Shown here: positions 26,515 through 37,532 of the stretch, piece by piece | Layout: each line of letters starts with the position of its first letter | Position numbering within the stretch: the first letter of the stretch is position 1 | Source of the DNA: Aliiroseovarius sp. Z3 | GTDB lineage: Bacteria > Pseudomonadota > Alphaproteobacteria > Rhodobacterales > Rhodobacteraceae | Length of the DNA: 64,000 nucleotides | Assembly (NCBI RefSeq): GCF_029105185.1 | Contig: NZ_JAFMZK010000003.1 | Coordinates: 124,001-188,000, forward strand | Direction: 5' to 3' | Position numbers and translations under genes: made by a program | Notes under the pieces: model-generated | Seen by the model: only the letters and a program-made list of their open reading frames with translations | The model's database searches: none | What the model was told of the DNA's origin: nothing

Positions 26515-26550
26515 CGCGAAAGAATCAGACATTCCCAATAACAAATTGAG

Positions 26551-26584
26551 CCGGGCGGCGAACGTGATATGTTCCCCGCCCCGG
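26551..26584 (+). other. Strong hairpin in the dnaN leader
   Basis: GGGCGG pairs with CCGCCC and GAAC with GTTC, with a C-C mismatch between and a seven-base loop; two more C-G pairs can form outside with a bulge. It ends 19 bases before the dnaN ATG and just before its AGGAG site. Confidence 0.5.
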
Positions 26585-26603
26585 TATCTGTCAGGAGTGG
26601 GAC

Positions 26604-27722
26604 ATGAAGATCAGTATCGAACGCGGCGCGCTGCTTAAGGCCGTGTCACAGGCGCAATCTGTTGTTGAACGCCGGAACACCATCCCAATCCTTGCCAATG
26701 TGCTGATCGAAGCCGAAGGCAACAGCGTGTCGTTCCGCGCCACCGATCTGGACATCGAAGTGGTCGACAAGACCGATGCCATGGTCGAACGCGCCGGGGC
26801 CACCACCGTTTCCGCCGTGACACTGCACGAGATTGTGCGCAAGCTGCCGGATGGCGCCTTGGTGCAACTGACCGATGATGGCGCAACGGGTCGCTTGACG
26901 GTCGAAGCTGGGCGTTCGAACTTCTCGCTGGCGACGCTGCCGAAAGAAGACTTCCCGGTGATGGCGTCGTCAGAGTATACGGCTAATTTTTCGGCCCCCG
27001 CACCGGTTCTGCGCCGACTGTTCGACAAGTCGAAATTTGCGATCTCGACCGAAGAGACGCGGTATTATCTGAACGGTGTCTATATGCATGTCACGGATGC
27101 CGAGGGTGGCAAGGTGCTGCGTTGCGTGGCCACCGACGGGCATCGTCTTGCCCGCATCGACGCCGACCTGCCCGCAGGCGCCGAGGGGATGCCCGGCGTC
27201 ATCGTGCCGCGCAAGACCGTGGGCGAGATGCGTAAGCTGCTGGATGATGACGATGCGACCATCGCCGTGTCGGTGTCGGAAACCAAGATCCGCTTTGCAA
27301 CGCCTGCGATCACACTGACGTCGAAGGTGATTGACGGCACCTTCCCCGACTACACCCGCGTCATCCCCACGGGCAACACCCGCAAGCTTGAGGTCGACGC
27401 GACCGAGTTTGCTCAGGCCGTCGACCGCGTCGCAACCGTGTCCAGCGAACGTTCGCGCGCGGTAAAGCTGCAACTGGACGAGGATCGCCTGATCCTGTCC
27501 GTGAACGCACCGGACGCCGGCGCCGCGGAAGAAGAGCTGGCCGTTGCCTATGGGGACGAGCGGCTGGAAATCGGGTTCAACGCCAAATACTTGCTTGAGA
27601 TCGCCAGCCAGGTGGACCGCGAAAACGCTGTGTTCATGTTTAACTCGTCCGGCGACCCGACCTTGATGCGGGAAGGCAATGACACCAGCGCGGTCTATGT
27701 CGTCATGCCGATGCGGGTGTGA
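26604..27722 (+). CDS. dnaN: DNA polymerase III beta subunit (sliding clamp)
   Basis: 372 residues, the standard clamp length. Landmarks: MKISIERGALLKAVSQAQSVVERRNTIPILANVLIEAE in parts, RYYLNGVYMH, CVATDGHRLA, and the C-terminal PTLMREGNDTSAVYVVMPMRV. It forms the ring that tethers polymerase to DNA. AGGAG precedes the start. Standard gene order with dnaA and recF. Confidence 0.98.
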   Translation: MKISIERGALLKAVSQAQSVVERRNTIPILANVLIEAEGNSVSFRATDLDIEVVDKTDAMVERAGATTVSAVTLHEIVRKLPDGALVQLTDDGATGRLTVEAGRSNFSLATLPKEDFPVMASSEYTANFSAPAPVLRRLFDKSKFAISTEETRYYLNGVYMHVTDAEGGKVLRCVATDGHRLARIDADLPAGAEGMPGVIVPRKTVGEMRKLLDDDDATIAVSVSETKIRFATPAITLTSKVIDGTFPDYTRVIPTGNTRKLEVDATEFAQAVDRVATVSSERSRAVKLQLDEDRLILSVNAPDAGAAEEELAVAYGDERLEIGFNAKYLLEIASQVDRENAVFMFNSSGDPTLMREGNDTSAVYVVMPMRV

Positions 27723-27792
27723 CCGGAATCAGATCACGATCCCATGCCCCGACCGGGGCTTTGTCCGGTAAGACATTAGGGCGGGGCAAGTG

Positions 27793-28899
27793 ATGCTGGC
27801 CTTGCGGGAGCTGACACTCAGCCATTTTCGAAGCCACCGGATTGCACGACTGACGCTTGACGGTCGCCCTGTCGCGATCCACGGCCGTAACGGGGCCGGC
27901 AAGACCAACATCCTTGAAGCGATATCTATGCTGTCACCGGGGCGCGGACTGCGGCGCGCGACGGCGGACGAGATGATCCGACGCCCCGAAGGCGTCGGAT
28001 GGAAGGTCACCGCCACGCTGCAAAGCCTGCACCAGATGCACGAAGTCGAAACATGGGTCGAACAGGGCGGCGCGCGGCAGGTGCGCATTGACGACAAATC
28101 CGCCCCCCAGGTCGCTCTGGGTCGGATTGCCCGCATGGTTTGGCTGGTTCCGGTGATGGATCGGCTCTGGGTCGAAGGTGCCGATGGGCGCAGGCGGTTT
28201 CTGGACCGGATGACCATGAGCTTTGAGCCGCAACACGCAGTCTCTGTTCTGACCTATGAGAAGGCGATGCGCGAGCGGAACCGCCTTCTGAAAGACGGAC
28301 AGCGTGACGGCCATTGGTACGATGCGCTGGAAGCGCAGATGGCGCGTGCCGCCGCTGAAATCGTCATGAACCGACGTGAGGCTTTATCGCTGTTGATCAC
28401 GGCGCAGGCCGAAGCCGAAACCGCCTTTCCCGCTGCAGAATTGTCTCTAATCCAGCCCGATGAGGCCGAACTGCCGGACACAGAGACCGATCTCGCGCGA
28501 GCGTTTTCCGACAGCCGCCCCCGTGATCTGCTGGCTGGGCGCACCCTGATCGGCCCGCATCGTACGGATCTGGCCGCCATATATTCCGCGAAAGGTGTCG
28601 CCGCGCGGGATTGTTCAACCGGCGAGCAGAAAGCGCTCTTGGTGTCATTGATCCTCGCCAACAGCCGCGCGCTGGCGCGGGATTTTGGCGCACCACCCAT
28701 CCTGCTGCTGGACGAAGTCGCGGCACATCTTGACGCAGGCCGCCGCGCCGCGCTTTATGACGAGGTTTGCGCGCTGGGGGCACAGGCTTTCATGACGGGC
28801 ACAGGCCCCGAATTATTTGCAGAACTCGGCCACCGCGCCAGCCATTTTGAAGTCAGCGAAGCCGACGGCAGCTCGCGCATTGATGAGGTGACGATATGA
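27793..28899 (+). CDS. recF: DNA replication/repair ATPase RecF
   Basis: 368 residues from ATG 27793; an adjacent GTG at 27790 could also be used. SMC-like ATPase with Walker A GRNGAGKTNILEAIS, signature STGEQKALLVSLILA and Walker B PPILLLDEVAAHLD. It loads RecA at gaps with RecO and RecR. The stop overlaps the VOC-family gene by four bases, so recF is coupled to genes not usually found with it. Confidence 0.96.
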   Translation: MLALRELTLSHFRSHRIARLTLDGRPVAIHGRNGAGKTNILEAISMLSPGRGLRRATADEMIRRPEGVGWKVTATLQSLHQMHEVETWVEQGGARQVRIDDKSAPQVALGRIARMVWLVPVMDRLWVEGADGRRRFLDRMTMSFEPQHAVSVLTYEKAMRERNRLLKDGQRDGHWYDALEAQMARAAAEIVMNRREALSLLITAQAEAETAFPAAELSLIQPDEAELPDTETDLARAFSDSRPRDLLAGRTLIGPHRTDLAAIYSAKGVAARDCSTGEQKALLVSLILANSRALARDFGAPPILLLDEVAAHLDAGRRAALYDEVCALGAQAFMTGTGPELFAELGHRASHFEVSEADGSSRIDEVTI

Positions 28900-29312
28900 A
28901 AACCAACCGCGTGACCCTGATCACCCTAGGCGTGGACAGCATCGAGCGGGCCTGCGCATTCTATCAGGCCATCGGATGGGAGCCGTCAGAGATCCTGCCC
29001 GAGGTTGCGTTCTTCGACATGAACGGCATGAAGTTGGGGTTTTTCACGCTCGACGGGCTGGCAAATGAAACCGGACGCCCGAAAGAAGATCTGAAGACCG
29101 GGGCGATGACACTGGCGCAGAATTTCACCAGCGAAGCCGAGGTCGACGCCGCCTTTGCCAAAGCGGTCGGTGCAGGGGCGACGGTCGTCACGCAGCCCAC
29201 CAGAACCAACTGGGGCGGCTATTCCGGTTACATCGCCGATCCCGATGGACATCTGTGGGAATACGCCATGAACCCGTTTTGGGAATTGGATGAGGACGGC
29301 CATCTGAAATGA
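28896..29312 (+). CDS. VOC (glyoxalase/bleomycin resistance) family protein
   Basis: 138 residues with two paired beta-alpha-beta-beta-beta modules. The first is VTLITLGVDSIERACAFYQAIGWEPSE, the second starts GATVVTQPTRTNWGGYSGYIADPDGHLWEYAMNP, in parts. The metal ligands are not all obvious, so the reaction cannot be named. The start overlaps the recF stop (ATGA) and the stop overlaps the LysE-family start (ATGA). Confidence 0.88.
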   Translation: MKTNRVTLITLGVDSIERACAFYQAIGWEPSEILPEVAFFDMNGMKLGFFTLDGLANETGRPKEDLKTGAMTLAQNFTSEAEVDAAFAKAVGAGATVVTQPTRTNWGGYSGYIADPDGHLWEYAMNPFWELDEDGHLK

Positions 29313-29929
29313 CCATAACGCTGGCCGAGCTCGGCTTTTACATCGTCGGCCTATACATCCTGTTCCTGACCCCCGGCCCGGTCTGGGTGGCACTGGTGGC
29401 GCGCGTCATGGCTGGCGGGTTTGCGCAGGCCTGGCCCCTGGCGATGGGCGTCGCCATAGGGGACATCTTCTGGTCGGTTCTGGCGGCGCTTGGCATGGGT
29501 TGGGTGGCCTCCAGCTTTGGTGGTGCGATGCTGGTCCTGAAGATCGTGGCGGCGCTGTTCTTTATCTGGCTTGGCGTCACGATCATCCGCTCGGCCGATC
29601 ACAAGATCACCAAGGATCGCAAGCTGACGCGCCCGGGCATCTGGGCGGGCTTTGTCGCGGGGCTGATCGTGATCCTGGCCAACCCGAAGGCCATTCTGTT
29701 CTACATGGGTGTCCTGCCCGGATTTTTTGATCTGTCCCGTCTGACCACGACGGACATTGTCGCGATTGGCACCGCATCGTTTATCGTGCCGCTCACCGGC
29801 AACCTCGCCATGGCATTTTTCATCGACCGCGCCCGCAAATTGCTGTCATCCCCGACAAGCCTGCGCCGCATGAATATGGCGGCGGGCAGCATGCTGATTC
29901 TGGTCGGAATCGTCATCCCGTTTACGTGA
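29309..29929 (+). CDS. LysE family amino-acid exporter
   Basis: 206 residues with six predicted membrane helices. Family landmarks are FLTPGPVWVALVARVMAGG, GVAIGDIFWSVLAALG, WLGVTIIRS and FVAGLIVILANPKAILFYMGVLPGF in parts. LysE/RhtB proteins export amino acids or derivatives. It is coupled to the VOC gene by a four-base overlap and lies between recF and gyrB. Substrate unknown. Confidence 0.9.
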   Translation: MTITLAELGFYIVGLYILFLTPGPVWVALVARVMAGGFAQAWPLAMGVAIGDIFWSVLAALGMGWVASSFGGAMLVLKIVAALFFIWLGVTIIRSADHKITKDRKLTRPGIWAGFVAGLIVILANPKAILFYMGVLPGFFDLSRLTTTDIVAIGTASFIVPLTGNLAMAFFIDRARKLLSSPTSLRRMNMAAGSMLILVGIVIPFT

Positions 29930-29972
29930 GCGGAAAACCGGTATGTTTGACACCAAATCTTGTGTCGGCTAG

Positions 29973-32447
<2,475 letters not shown>

Positions 32448-32492
32448 TCTTCCAGGGTTTTGAGCTGCGCGTGGCATTGCCCGACAGTCACA

Positions 32493-32524
32493 AAGAAGGG
32501 GCTGACTTATGTCAGCCCCTTCTT
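32493..32524. terminator. Bidirectional terminator between gyrB and the CTERM gene
   Basis: A perfect 14-base-pair stem with a four-base loop, AAGAAGGGGCTGAC pairing with its complement. It lies between two convergent genes, 45 bases after gyrB and 21 bases after the minus-strand stop. The A-start and T-end of the stem suit termination on both strands. Confidence 0.85.
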
Positions 32525-32545
32525 AATTTGTGTTGTGTCGGGAAG

Positions 32546-33292
32546 CTAAGCTTTCCGGCGGCGGCCAAGCGCACCAAGTGCGCCCAGGCCTGCGATCAAC
32601 ATCAGACCAGCCGCGGGCACCGGCACGGGTGCAACAGTGAGGTTGTCAAAGGCAACACCGATACCCCGCGTCTTGGTACCGGTGAACACGAAATCCATCG
32701 ACATGATGCTGTTTTCGGCAGCGTCAAAGGAAAATGACCAAGCCTGACCATTCAGCGACCTTGCGTCGCTTGTGTTCATGAATGTCGGGCTCAGGATGCT
32801 GGACGTGAGCCCATCCCTATGCGTTGCGACCACTTCCCAACCTTCGGACCCTTGCGACCTGTTTCCGTCAATGTCCCAGATCTCGGCGGTGACGCTTGAC
32901 GCTCCACCAAGGAACGTCAACGAAAAGACCGGGTTGACCTGCCCCAGATTGCCCGAGAGCGCGGTCGTCGATCTTAGAAAGAAGCCGCCCAACGAGCTGG
33001 TCGCAGAGGCAGATTCAGCATCATAGGCCCCCATCGGGTCATTCATAAACCCTTGGCGCTGGCCATCAGCACCGCCACTTGCTTCTACCGACATCGTGTT
33101 GTTGGAAGCGGTTGAGATTTGAACGTTGGACGCGACACCATTGGAGTCAAGCAATGCTTCGCCGTCACCCAAAACCTGATTGTCCAAATATCCAGACTCG
33201 AAATTAATTACTGTCGCTGCGTTGCCCATGACCGGCGAAACAGCCATTCCCAAGGCAACAATTGGTATTAATGCTTTAATTCTATTAAACAT
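32546..33292 (-). CDS. VPLPA-CTERM sorting-domain secreted protein
   Basis: 248 residues from ATG 33292, with GGAG upstream; the frame upstream to 33367 is rejected. A Sec signal (IKALIPIVALGMAVSPVMGNA) is followed by a beta-rich, Ser/Thr/Gly/Asp-rich body. The C-terminus is VPVPAAGLMLIAGLGALGAL followed by GRRRKA: motif, membrane helix, basic tail. That is the exosortase-recognised VPLPA/PEP-CTERM pattern, so it is probably processed and released or anchored outside. The exosortase is not in the window. The leader is AT-rich compared with the neighbours. Confidence 0.87.
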   Translation of the reverse strand: MFNRIKALIPIVALGMAVSPVMGNAATVINFESGYLDNQVLGDGEALLDSNGVASNVQISTASNNTMSVEASGGADGQRQGFMNDPMGAYDAESASATSSLGGFFLRSTTALSGNLGQVNPVFSLTFLGGASSVTAEIWDIDGNRSQGSEGWEVVATHRDGLTSSILSPTFMNTSDARSLNGQAWSFSFDAAENSIMSMDFVFTGTKTRGIGVAFDNLTVAPVPVPAAGLMLIAGLGALGALGRRRKA

Positions 33293-33681
33293 AATCAAAC
33301 TCCACGAAACTCTAAACTGTCCGTATATCGCACCGATCAAACAGGGTAGTCCACGCTTTTCGCACAATTTCGCCCTAAAGTAGCCACATTTCGAATCAGA
33401 AGAACAACCGTTCTAGTTTGGCGAGAATGATCTGCTCATATCATGAGTCTCGGCGGGTGAGTCGGGCGTCTGGAAGGTGGTTGACGAATCGGTTCGCGAT
33501 ACGCCCGTGACGGGTATTGAGACCACGTTACACGCTGCATCCTAGCCGCAGATGCCACTCGGAATGGCAACTGGTCCTGTCCGGCGACGTCAGGCACCCG
33601 TCGACACGCAACATGCTGCTACGGCTTCGCGCAACGGCTCATGTCTTGAAAGCTGGGCTAAGGATGTCTGGGCTATTCCGG
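33293..33681. other. Non-coding stretch between CTERM gene and tRNA-Thr
   Basis: About 390 bases with no supported gene. It begins with the AT-rich leader and promoter of the minus-strand CTERM gene. A small inverted repeat AGAAC-AACC-GTTCT lies at 33401-33414. The rest is GC-rich without clear sites; a 64-codon open frame at 33552 runs into the tRNA and is rejected. Confidence 0.5.
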
Positions 33682-33757
33682 TGGTGCCGCTGAAGGGACT
33701 CGAACCCCCGACCCCATCATTACGAATGACGTGCTCTACCAGCTGAGCTACAGCGGC
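33682..33757 (-). tRNA. tRNA-Thr (anticodon CGT)
   Basis: A 76-base cloverleaf including an encoded CCA. The acceptor arms are GCCGCTG and CAGCGGC, the D-arm region is GCTCAGCTGGTAGAGC, and the anticodon loop TTCGTAA gives CGT (anticodon bases 33722-33724, read on minus), decoding ACG. The T-arm is GGGGG-TTCGAGT-CCCTT with two G-T pairs. The anticodon stem is CGTCA / TGATG with one G-T pair. Confidence 0.96.
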
Positions 33758-33899
33758 CCACAGATGGCTGCCGGGCCGATACGACGCAGCAGCGATCGGG
33801 GTTTTAGACGCGGGTTAGGCGCTGTGCAAGCGAATTTCACGCAATCGAGACGGGTCGCAACAGATTTATGCGACACCATCAATCATCCAACAGCGACGA

Positions 33900-35399
33900 T
33901 CACTGGGGTTTTGGCGTATCGCTTGCCGATGCCGTTTCAGGTTCAAGCACTTCGGCCTCTAAAACCGCATCTTCGGATCCGTCATCCGGGTCCAGAAGCT
34001 CGGCTGAGTCATCAACGTCCTCATCGGCCCCGACGATCATCGGCAGCATCTCGGCACCGCCCTGCATTGCGTGATCGGTTTCCGGCGCGGGTTTCCAAGC
34101 CAGTGTGTCGAAGCCTTCACAGCCATCACAGATCGGGGTCCACGCCGCATGGACATGATTGCAGTTCTCGCACACCCATTGCGGACCACGCGGCGCTGTA
34201 ACAGCACGGGCCAACAGCGCGCGCACCGTCTGATCATCGGCCCCTTCACCGCGTTCGATCGCCGCCAGAAGCGTCAGGGCACGCTGGCTGGGCAGGACAT
34301 CCGGCAGATCGCCCAGCGCCGCACGGGCTGCTGCGTAGTCCTCGGACGCGATGTTCAGCTCGGTCAGCAGCATTCGCGTCTCGGGGTCGCCATCACGATG
34401 CTTGGTCAGCGCACGGAACCGCACCAGCCGTTCAGCGGGTGTTTCGTCCGGCACGATCTCGGCAAAGGCGGCGGCAATATCCGGATGTGGTTGGGCCGTC
34501 CAGGCCTTGACCAGAACCCGCGTGGCATAGCGTGGCTTCCCCGTTTCAATATAGGTGCGGGCTGCCATGACGGCGGCAGGCACCAGATCGGGCGACAGAC
34601 GATTGGCTTCGATCGCGGCTTCGCGCGCCTTGATGTCATTGCCTTCGTTCAGAACCCCCTTGGCTTCGGACAACGCCAAGACCGCATCGCGACGTTTGTG
34701 CACATCGCGCGGCAGGTCGCCGTATTTCAACTTGGCGCCCAGCGTCTTGCGCGCACCCGACCAGTCATTGTGGCGGGCCTGCAGGCCAAGCAAAACATCC
34801 TGCGTTTCCGTATGGCGAGGCTTCAGAGCGAACGCCTTTTGCGCCAACTTCATCGCGGTCTCGGTGTCCCCCTCGGTCAGCTTCTGCTTCATGATGCCGC
34901 GCACACCGACAAACTGGGTTCGCTCATCTTTCAACAAACGGCGATACACTTCCCCCGCCTTCCGCTTGTCGCCCGTCATCTCGGCGGCCTGCGCCGTCAG
35001 AAGGTTGGTCAGTTCAGGACGGTTCAGATATTTCTCGGCACGGCTGGCCTTCGACATGGCGGTGCTGCCTTCGCCAGACGCCAGCGCGATCATACCTTCT
35101 GCCAAAGCCTCGTATCCTTTGCGTTCACGCGACCGGTCAAAATAGCGTGAAATTGCGGTTTCGTCGCCGTTTACGAACCGGATAAACGCCACGACCAGAC
35201 CAAGCACAATGATTGCAAGCCAGATGGCCACCACCAGAAGAACCCCGGCGATCACAGCCTGAAGCGGCTCAAGGTTAAACTCTGTTGAACCAACGGCAAT
35301 ACGAATGCCGCCTTCGGTTTCCATCAGGAACCCAGCCCCCAGTGTCAGCAAGGCGATGGCAGTCACGAAAAGGATAATCTTGAAAAGAGACCAAAGCAT
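33900..35399 (-). CDS. hemY: Heme-biosynthesis-associated TPR protein HemY
   Basis: 499 residues. Two N-terminal membrane helices (FKIILFVTAIALLTLGAGFL and VIAGVLLVVAIWLAIIVLGL) with RFVNGDETAISRYFDRSRERKGYEAL between them and the TPR region, the HemY_N pattern. TPR-like helices follow to about residue 400. Near residues 415-445 is a CENCNHVHAAWTPICDGCEG zinc-ribbon-like segment, then an acidic tail. It lies downstream of Mic60 and hemD as in other alphaproteobacteria. Its precise role in heme synthesis is unsettled; it is unrelated to the Bacillus oxidase of that name. Confidence 0.9.
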   Translation of the reverse strand: MLWSLFKIILFVTAIALLTLGAGFLMETEGGIRIAVGSTEFNLEPLQAVIAGVLLVVAIWLAIIVLGLVVAFIRFVNGDETAISRYFDRSRERKGYEALAEGMIALASGEGSTAMSKASRAEKYLNRPELTNLLTAQAAEMTGDKRKAGEVYRRLLKDERTQFVGVRGIMKQKLTEGDTETAMKLAQKAFALKPRHTETQDVLLGLQARHNDWSGARKTLGAKLKYGDLPRDVHKRRDAVLALSEAKGVLNEGNDIKAREAAIEANRLSPDLVPAAVMAARTYIETGKPRYATRVLVKAWTAQPHPDIAAAFAEIVPDETPAERLVRFRALTKHRDGDPETRMLLTELNIASEDYAAARAALGDLPDVLPSQRALTLLAAIERGEGADDQTVRALLARAVTAPRGPQWVCENCNHVHAAWTPICDGCEGFDTLAWKPAPETDHAMQGGAEMLPMIVGADEDVDDSAELLDPDDGSEDAVLEAEVLEPETASASDTPKPQ

Positions 35400-35409
35400 C
35401 GGCGCGTCC

Positions 35410-36663
35410 TTAATTGCTGTTCACTTGCTGGGCCAGGGCTTGTGCAGCCTCAAGCGCGTCTTTGCGGGCGGTGGCTTGCTCGATCCAGCCGTCAAGCGCG
35501 GGTTTGCCGGCGTCTGGCATGGCCTCAAGCTCGGTCAGTGCCGCGGCGATCCGCCCATCCTTCAACGCGGCTTCGGCGCGCGACAGGATCGCGTCTGGAT
35601 CATCCCCTTCCTTCGGTTCAAGCGACCGGGCGCCCAGCTGCGTGCGTAAAAACGCGGTTACACGATCCATCTGACCCCCCTCAACAGCCGCCCGGATCGA
35701 CGCATCCAGTGCATCGCGTGCGGCTTCGGGAAAACGTGCCTGCAAGGTGGCCAGTGTCACGATCCCCGTTTCCGCATGAGCGGACAGGGCGACAGGCGCG
35801 TTAGAACCCGCATTCTCGGTCAGATCGAACAGCGCATCGCCATAGGGTTGCCCGCTTTCCAGTGATGCCAACACACGCGACATCGCCGCCCGTGCAGCCG
35901 CGGCTTTGGCAGCCTCGGCGGCGCTAACCTCAAGCGTTTGTGCCTGATCCTGCGCATTCCCAATGCGCTCAAGCTCTGCGTCCAGCATCTGGCGCATCTG
36001 CTGCAACTCGCGCTCATACGCCGCTGCCGCTGCAGCGGCGGCTTCCATGCCGGATCCTTGCGGCAGTTTCTCGACCGTGTGAACGCGGTTTTCCAGATCC
36101 GTCAGCTTCTCAGACATTGCATCGTATTGGACGCGCAGCTGGTCCAGTTGACCGGTCATTTCGCCACGAAGCTGATCCAATCCGGTATCGCTCTGCAATT
36201 CGGTCAGCGCAGAGGATTGCGTCGCCGCTGTATCCTCGACACCCGACACCCGATCGCCCAGTTCCGTCAGCTTGACCTCGACCGGGTCCACTTCGGGTTG
36301 GCTGACAAAGGGCCATTGATCGGGATAGCGCGCCGCACCGAAACCCAACGCCGCCGTCACCGCCCCACCCAACAGCAGCGGCAAAAATGTCGATCCGCCG
36401 CGCGCGGCTGGCCGCTCGTGAACTTCGGCAGTTGCGTCTTCGGCAAGCTGAGTGTCGATATCGGTTTCAACCGCTTCTAGATCAGTTTCAGGCTTCGATG
36501 TGTCCGCGCCTGGATTTTCAATGTCAGACCCTGCCTGATCCGACGCATCGGGTTCAGACGCCTCGTTCTTCTTCTCCGCCTCTACGGTTTGGGGTTCGTC
36601 AACGACAACTGCATCCTCGACCGTTTCGGGCGTGTCCTTGGCTGGTTTGCGGGATTTGGCCAA
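35410..36663 (-). CDS. Mic60/mitofilin-family inner-membrane protein
   Basis: 417 residues. An acidic, Glu/Asp/Thr-rich N-terminal part (1-90) precedes one membrane helix (STFLPLLLGGAVTAALGFGAA). A long coiled coil (about 115-245, with LTDLENRVHTVEKLPQGSG and an AAAAAAAAYERELQQMRQML stretch) follows. A C-terminal helical mitofilin-signature domain ends the protein (TLQARFPEAARDALDASIRA onwards). Alphaproteobacterial Mic60 is known to be encoded beside heme genes and is the ancestor of the crista-junction protein. Here it sits 10 bases before hemY and after hemD. Confidence 0.85.
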   Translation of the reverse strand: MAKSRKPAKDTPETVEDAVVVDEPQTVEAEKKNEASEPDASDQAGSDIENPGADTSKPETDLEAVETDIDTQLAEDATAEVHERPAARGGSTFLPLLLGGAVTAALGFGAARYPDQWPFVSQPEVDPVEVKLTELGDRVSGVEDTAATQSSALTELQSDTGLDQLRGEMTGQLDQLRVQYDAMSEKLTDLENRVHTVEKLPQGSGMEAAAAAAAAYERELQQMRQMLDAELERIGNAQDQAQTLEVSAAEAAKAAAARAAMSRVLASLESGQPYGDALFDLTENAGSNAPVALSAHAETGIVTLATLQARFPEAARDALDASIRAAVEGGQMDRVTAFLRTQLGARSLEPKEGDDPDAILSRAEAALKDGRIAAALTELEAMPDAGKPALDGWIEQATARKDALEAAQALAQQVNSN

Positions 36664-36740
36664 TTTCGGAACCTCTCGAATCTCTTAAAGAAAAACACGG
36701 CACGTCTGTGGTTTCAGCTTAACTTGCGACCCCCGGTGGC

Positions 36741-37442
36741 TCAAGCAAGGTCAGTGTCGCAGGCCGCTATTATCCGATCCGCCATCGCCGCCCCGGTGGG
36801 CGAGGAAACGACTTCGCACGGTCCACCTGTCTCGGCGCGCCAGACCTCGGCAACAGCGCTGCTGATCGCGATGACATGAACATCGGCCCCGACCCGATCA
36901 ACCGCCTGCCCAACCAAGCGTGCCGAACGCGGCGAAAAAAGGGGAAGGATTGATGGTCTCTCCCCCTCCAAAACGGTTCGGGCTGCATCGGTCAGCGGCA
37001 GGTCTTCTTGCTGATACGTCTGAACGGAACGGGCCTTGATCGACCGCTTTGCCAGCGCGTCCGGGATATCCGTGGCCACATGCGTTCCGCGTAGGTAAAG
37101 CACGAAACCCGGATCGGGCTGGATTTCCATCCAGGCAAGCAACGACATCGCATCCAGCGCGCAATGGCGCACGTCGCCCCCTGCCTGCCTTGCCGCCTCG
37201 GCGGTGCGCGCACCGACACACAGGACAGGCCTGCCATCAAGGGGCCCGTGAATTGCGTGGGCTGACGTGGCGATGATGACATCCGCACCTGTAAGGTCGG
37301 GCCAGTCCCCGGTTGCCGTGATTTTCATGATCGGAGAGCGAACAACCGGCACATCGCGACCCAAGGTTTCTCTGATCTGATCCAACAGTTGGTCGGCGCT
37401 TTGCTCAGGCCGGGTCAGAACCAGCGTCTTTGGGGTGGACAT
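36741..37442 (-). CDS. hemD: Uroporphyrinogen-III synthase HemD
   Basis: 233 residues from ATG 37442 (MSTPKTLVLTRPEQSADQLL). The upstream open frame to 37652 runs into tsaD and is rejected. The weakly conserved HemD pattern is present: LTRPEQSA, ADVIIATSAHAI, VLCVGARTAEAARQAG, LYLRGTHVATDIPDAL, and LPLFSPRSARLVGQAV. It closes the tetrapyrrole ring with inversion. hemC, often adjacent, is not here; tsaD is divergent instead. Confidence 0.88.
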   Translation of the reverse strand: MSTPKTLVLTRPEQSADQLLDQIRETLGRDVPVVRSPIMKITATGDWPDLTGADVIIATSAHAIHGPLDGRPVLCVGARTAEAARQAGGDVRHCALDAMSLLAWMEIQPDPGFVLYLRGTHVATDIPDALAKRSIKARSVQTYQQEDLPLTDAARTVLEGERPSILPLFSPRSARLVGQAVDRVGADVHVIAISSAVAEVWRAETGGPCEVVSSPTGAAMADRIIAACDTDLA

Positions 37443-37532
37443 GATAAGCCTGCCGGGATTGTCTGATTTGTCCTGTGGTGTTACCCCGACCAAAGGCCGT
37501 TCCGCAACCAATCCCGTTTGGACCAGACCGCG

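Noticed and set aside
33552-33746. 64-codon frame running into tRNA-Thr
   Set aside because: Its end lies in the tRNA gene on the other strand; composition is not protein-like.
33682-33757. tRNA-Thr as an integration site
   Set aside because: No integrase, no repeat of the tRNA end and no foreign-looking gene block beside it.
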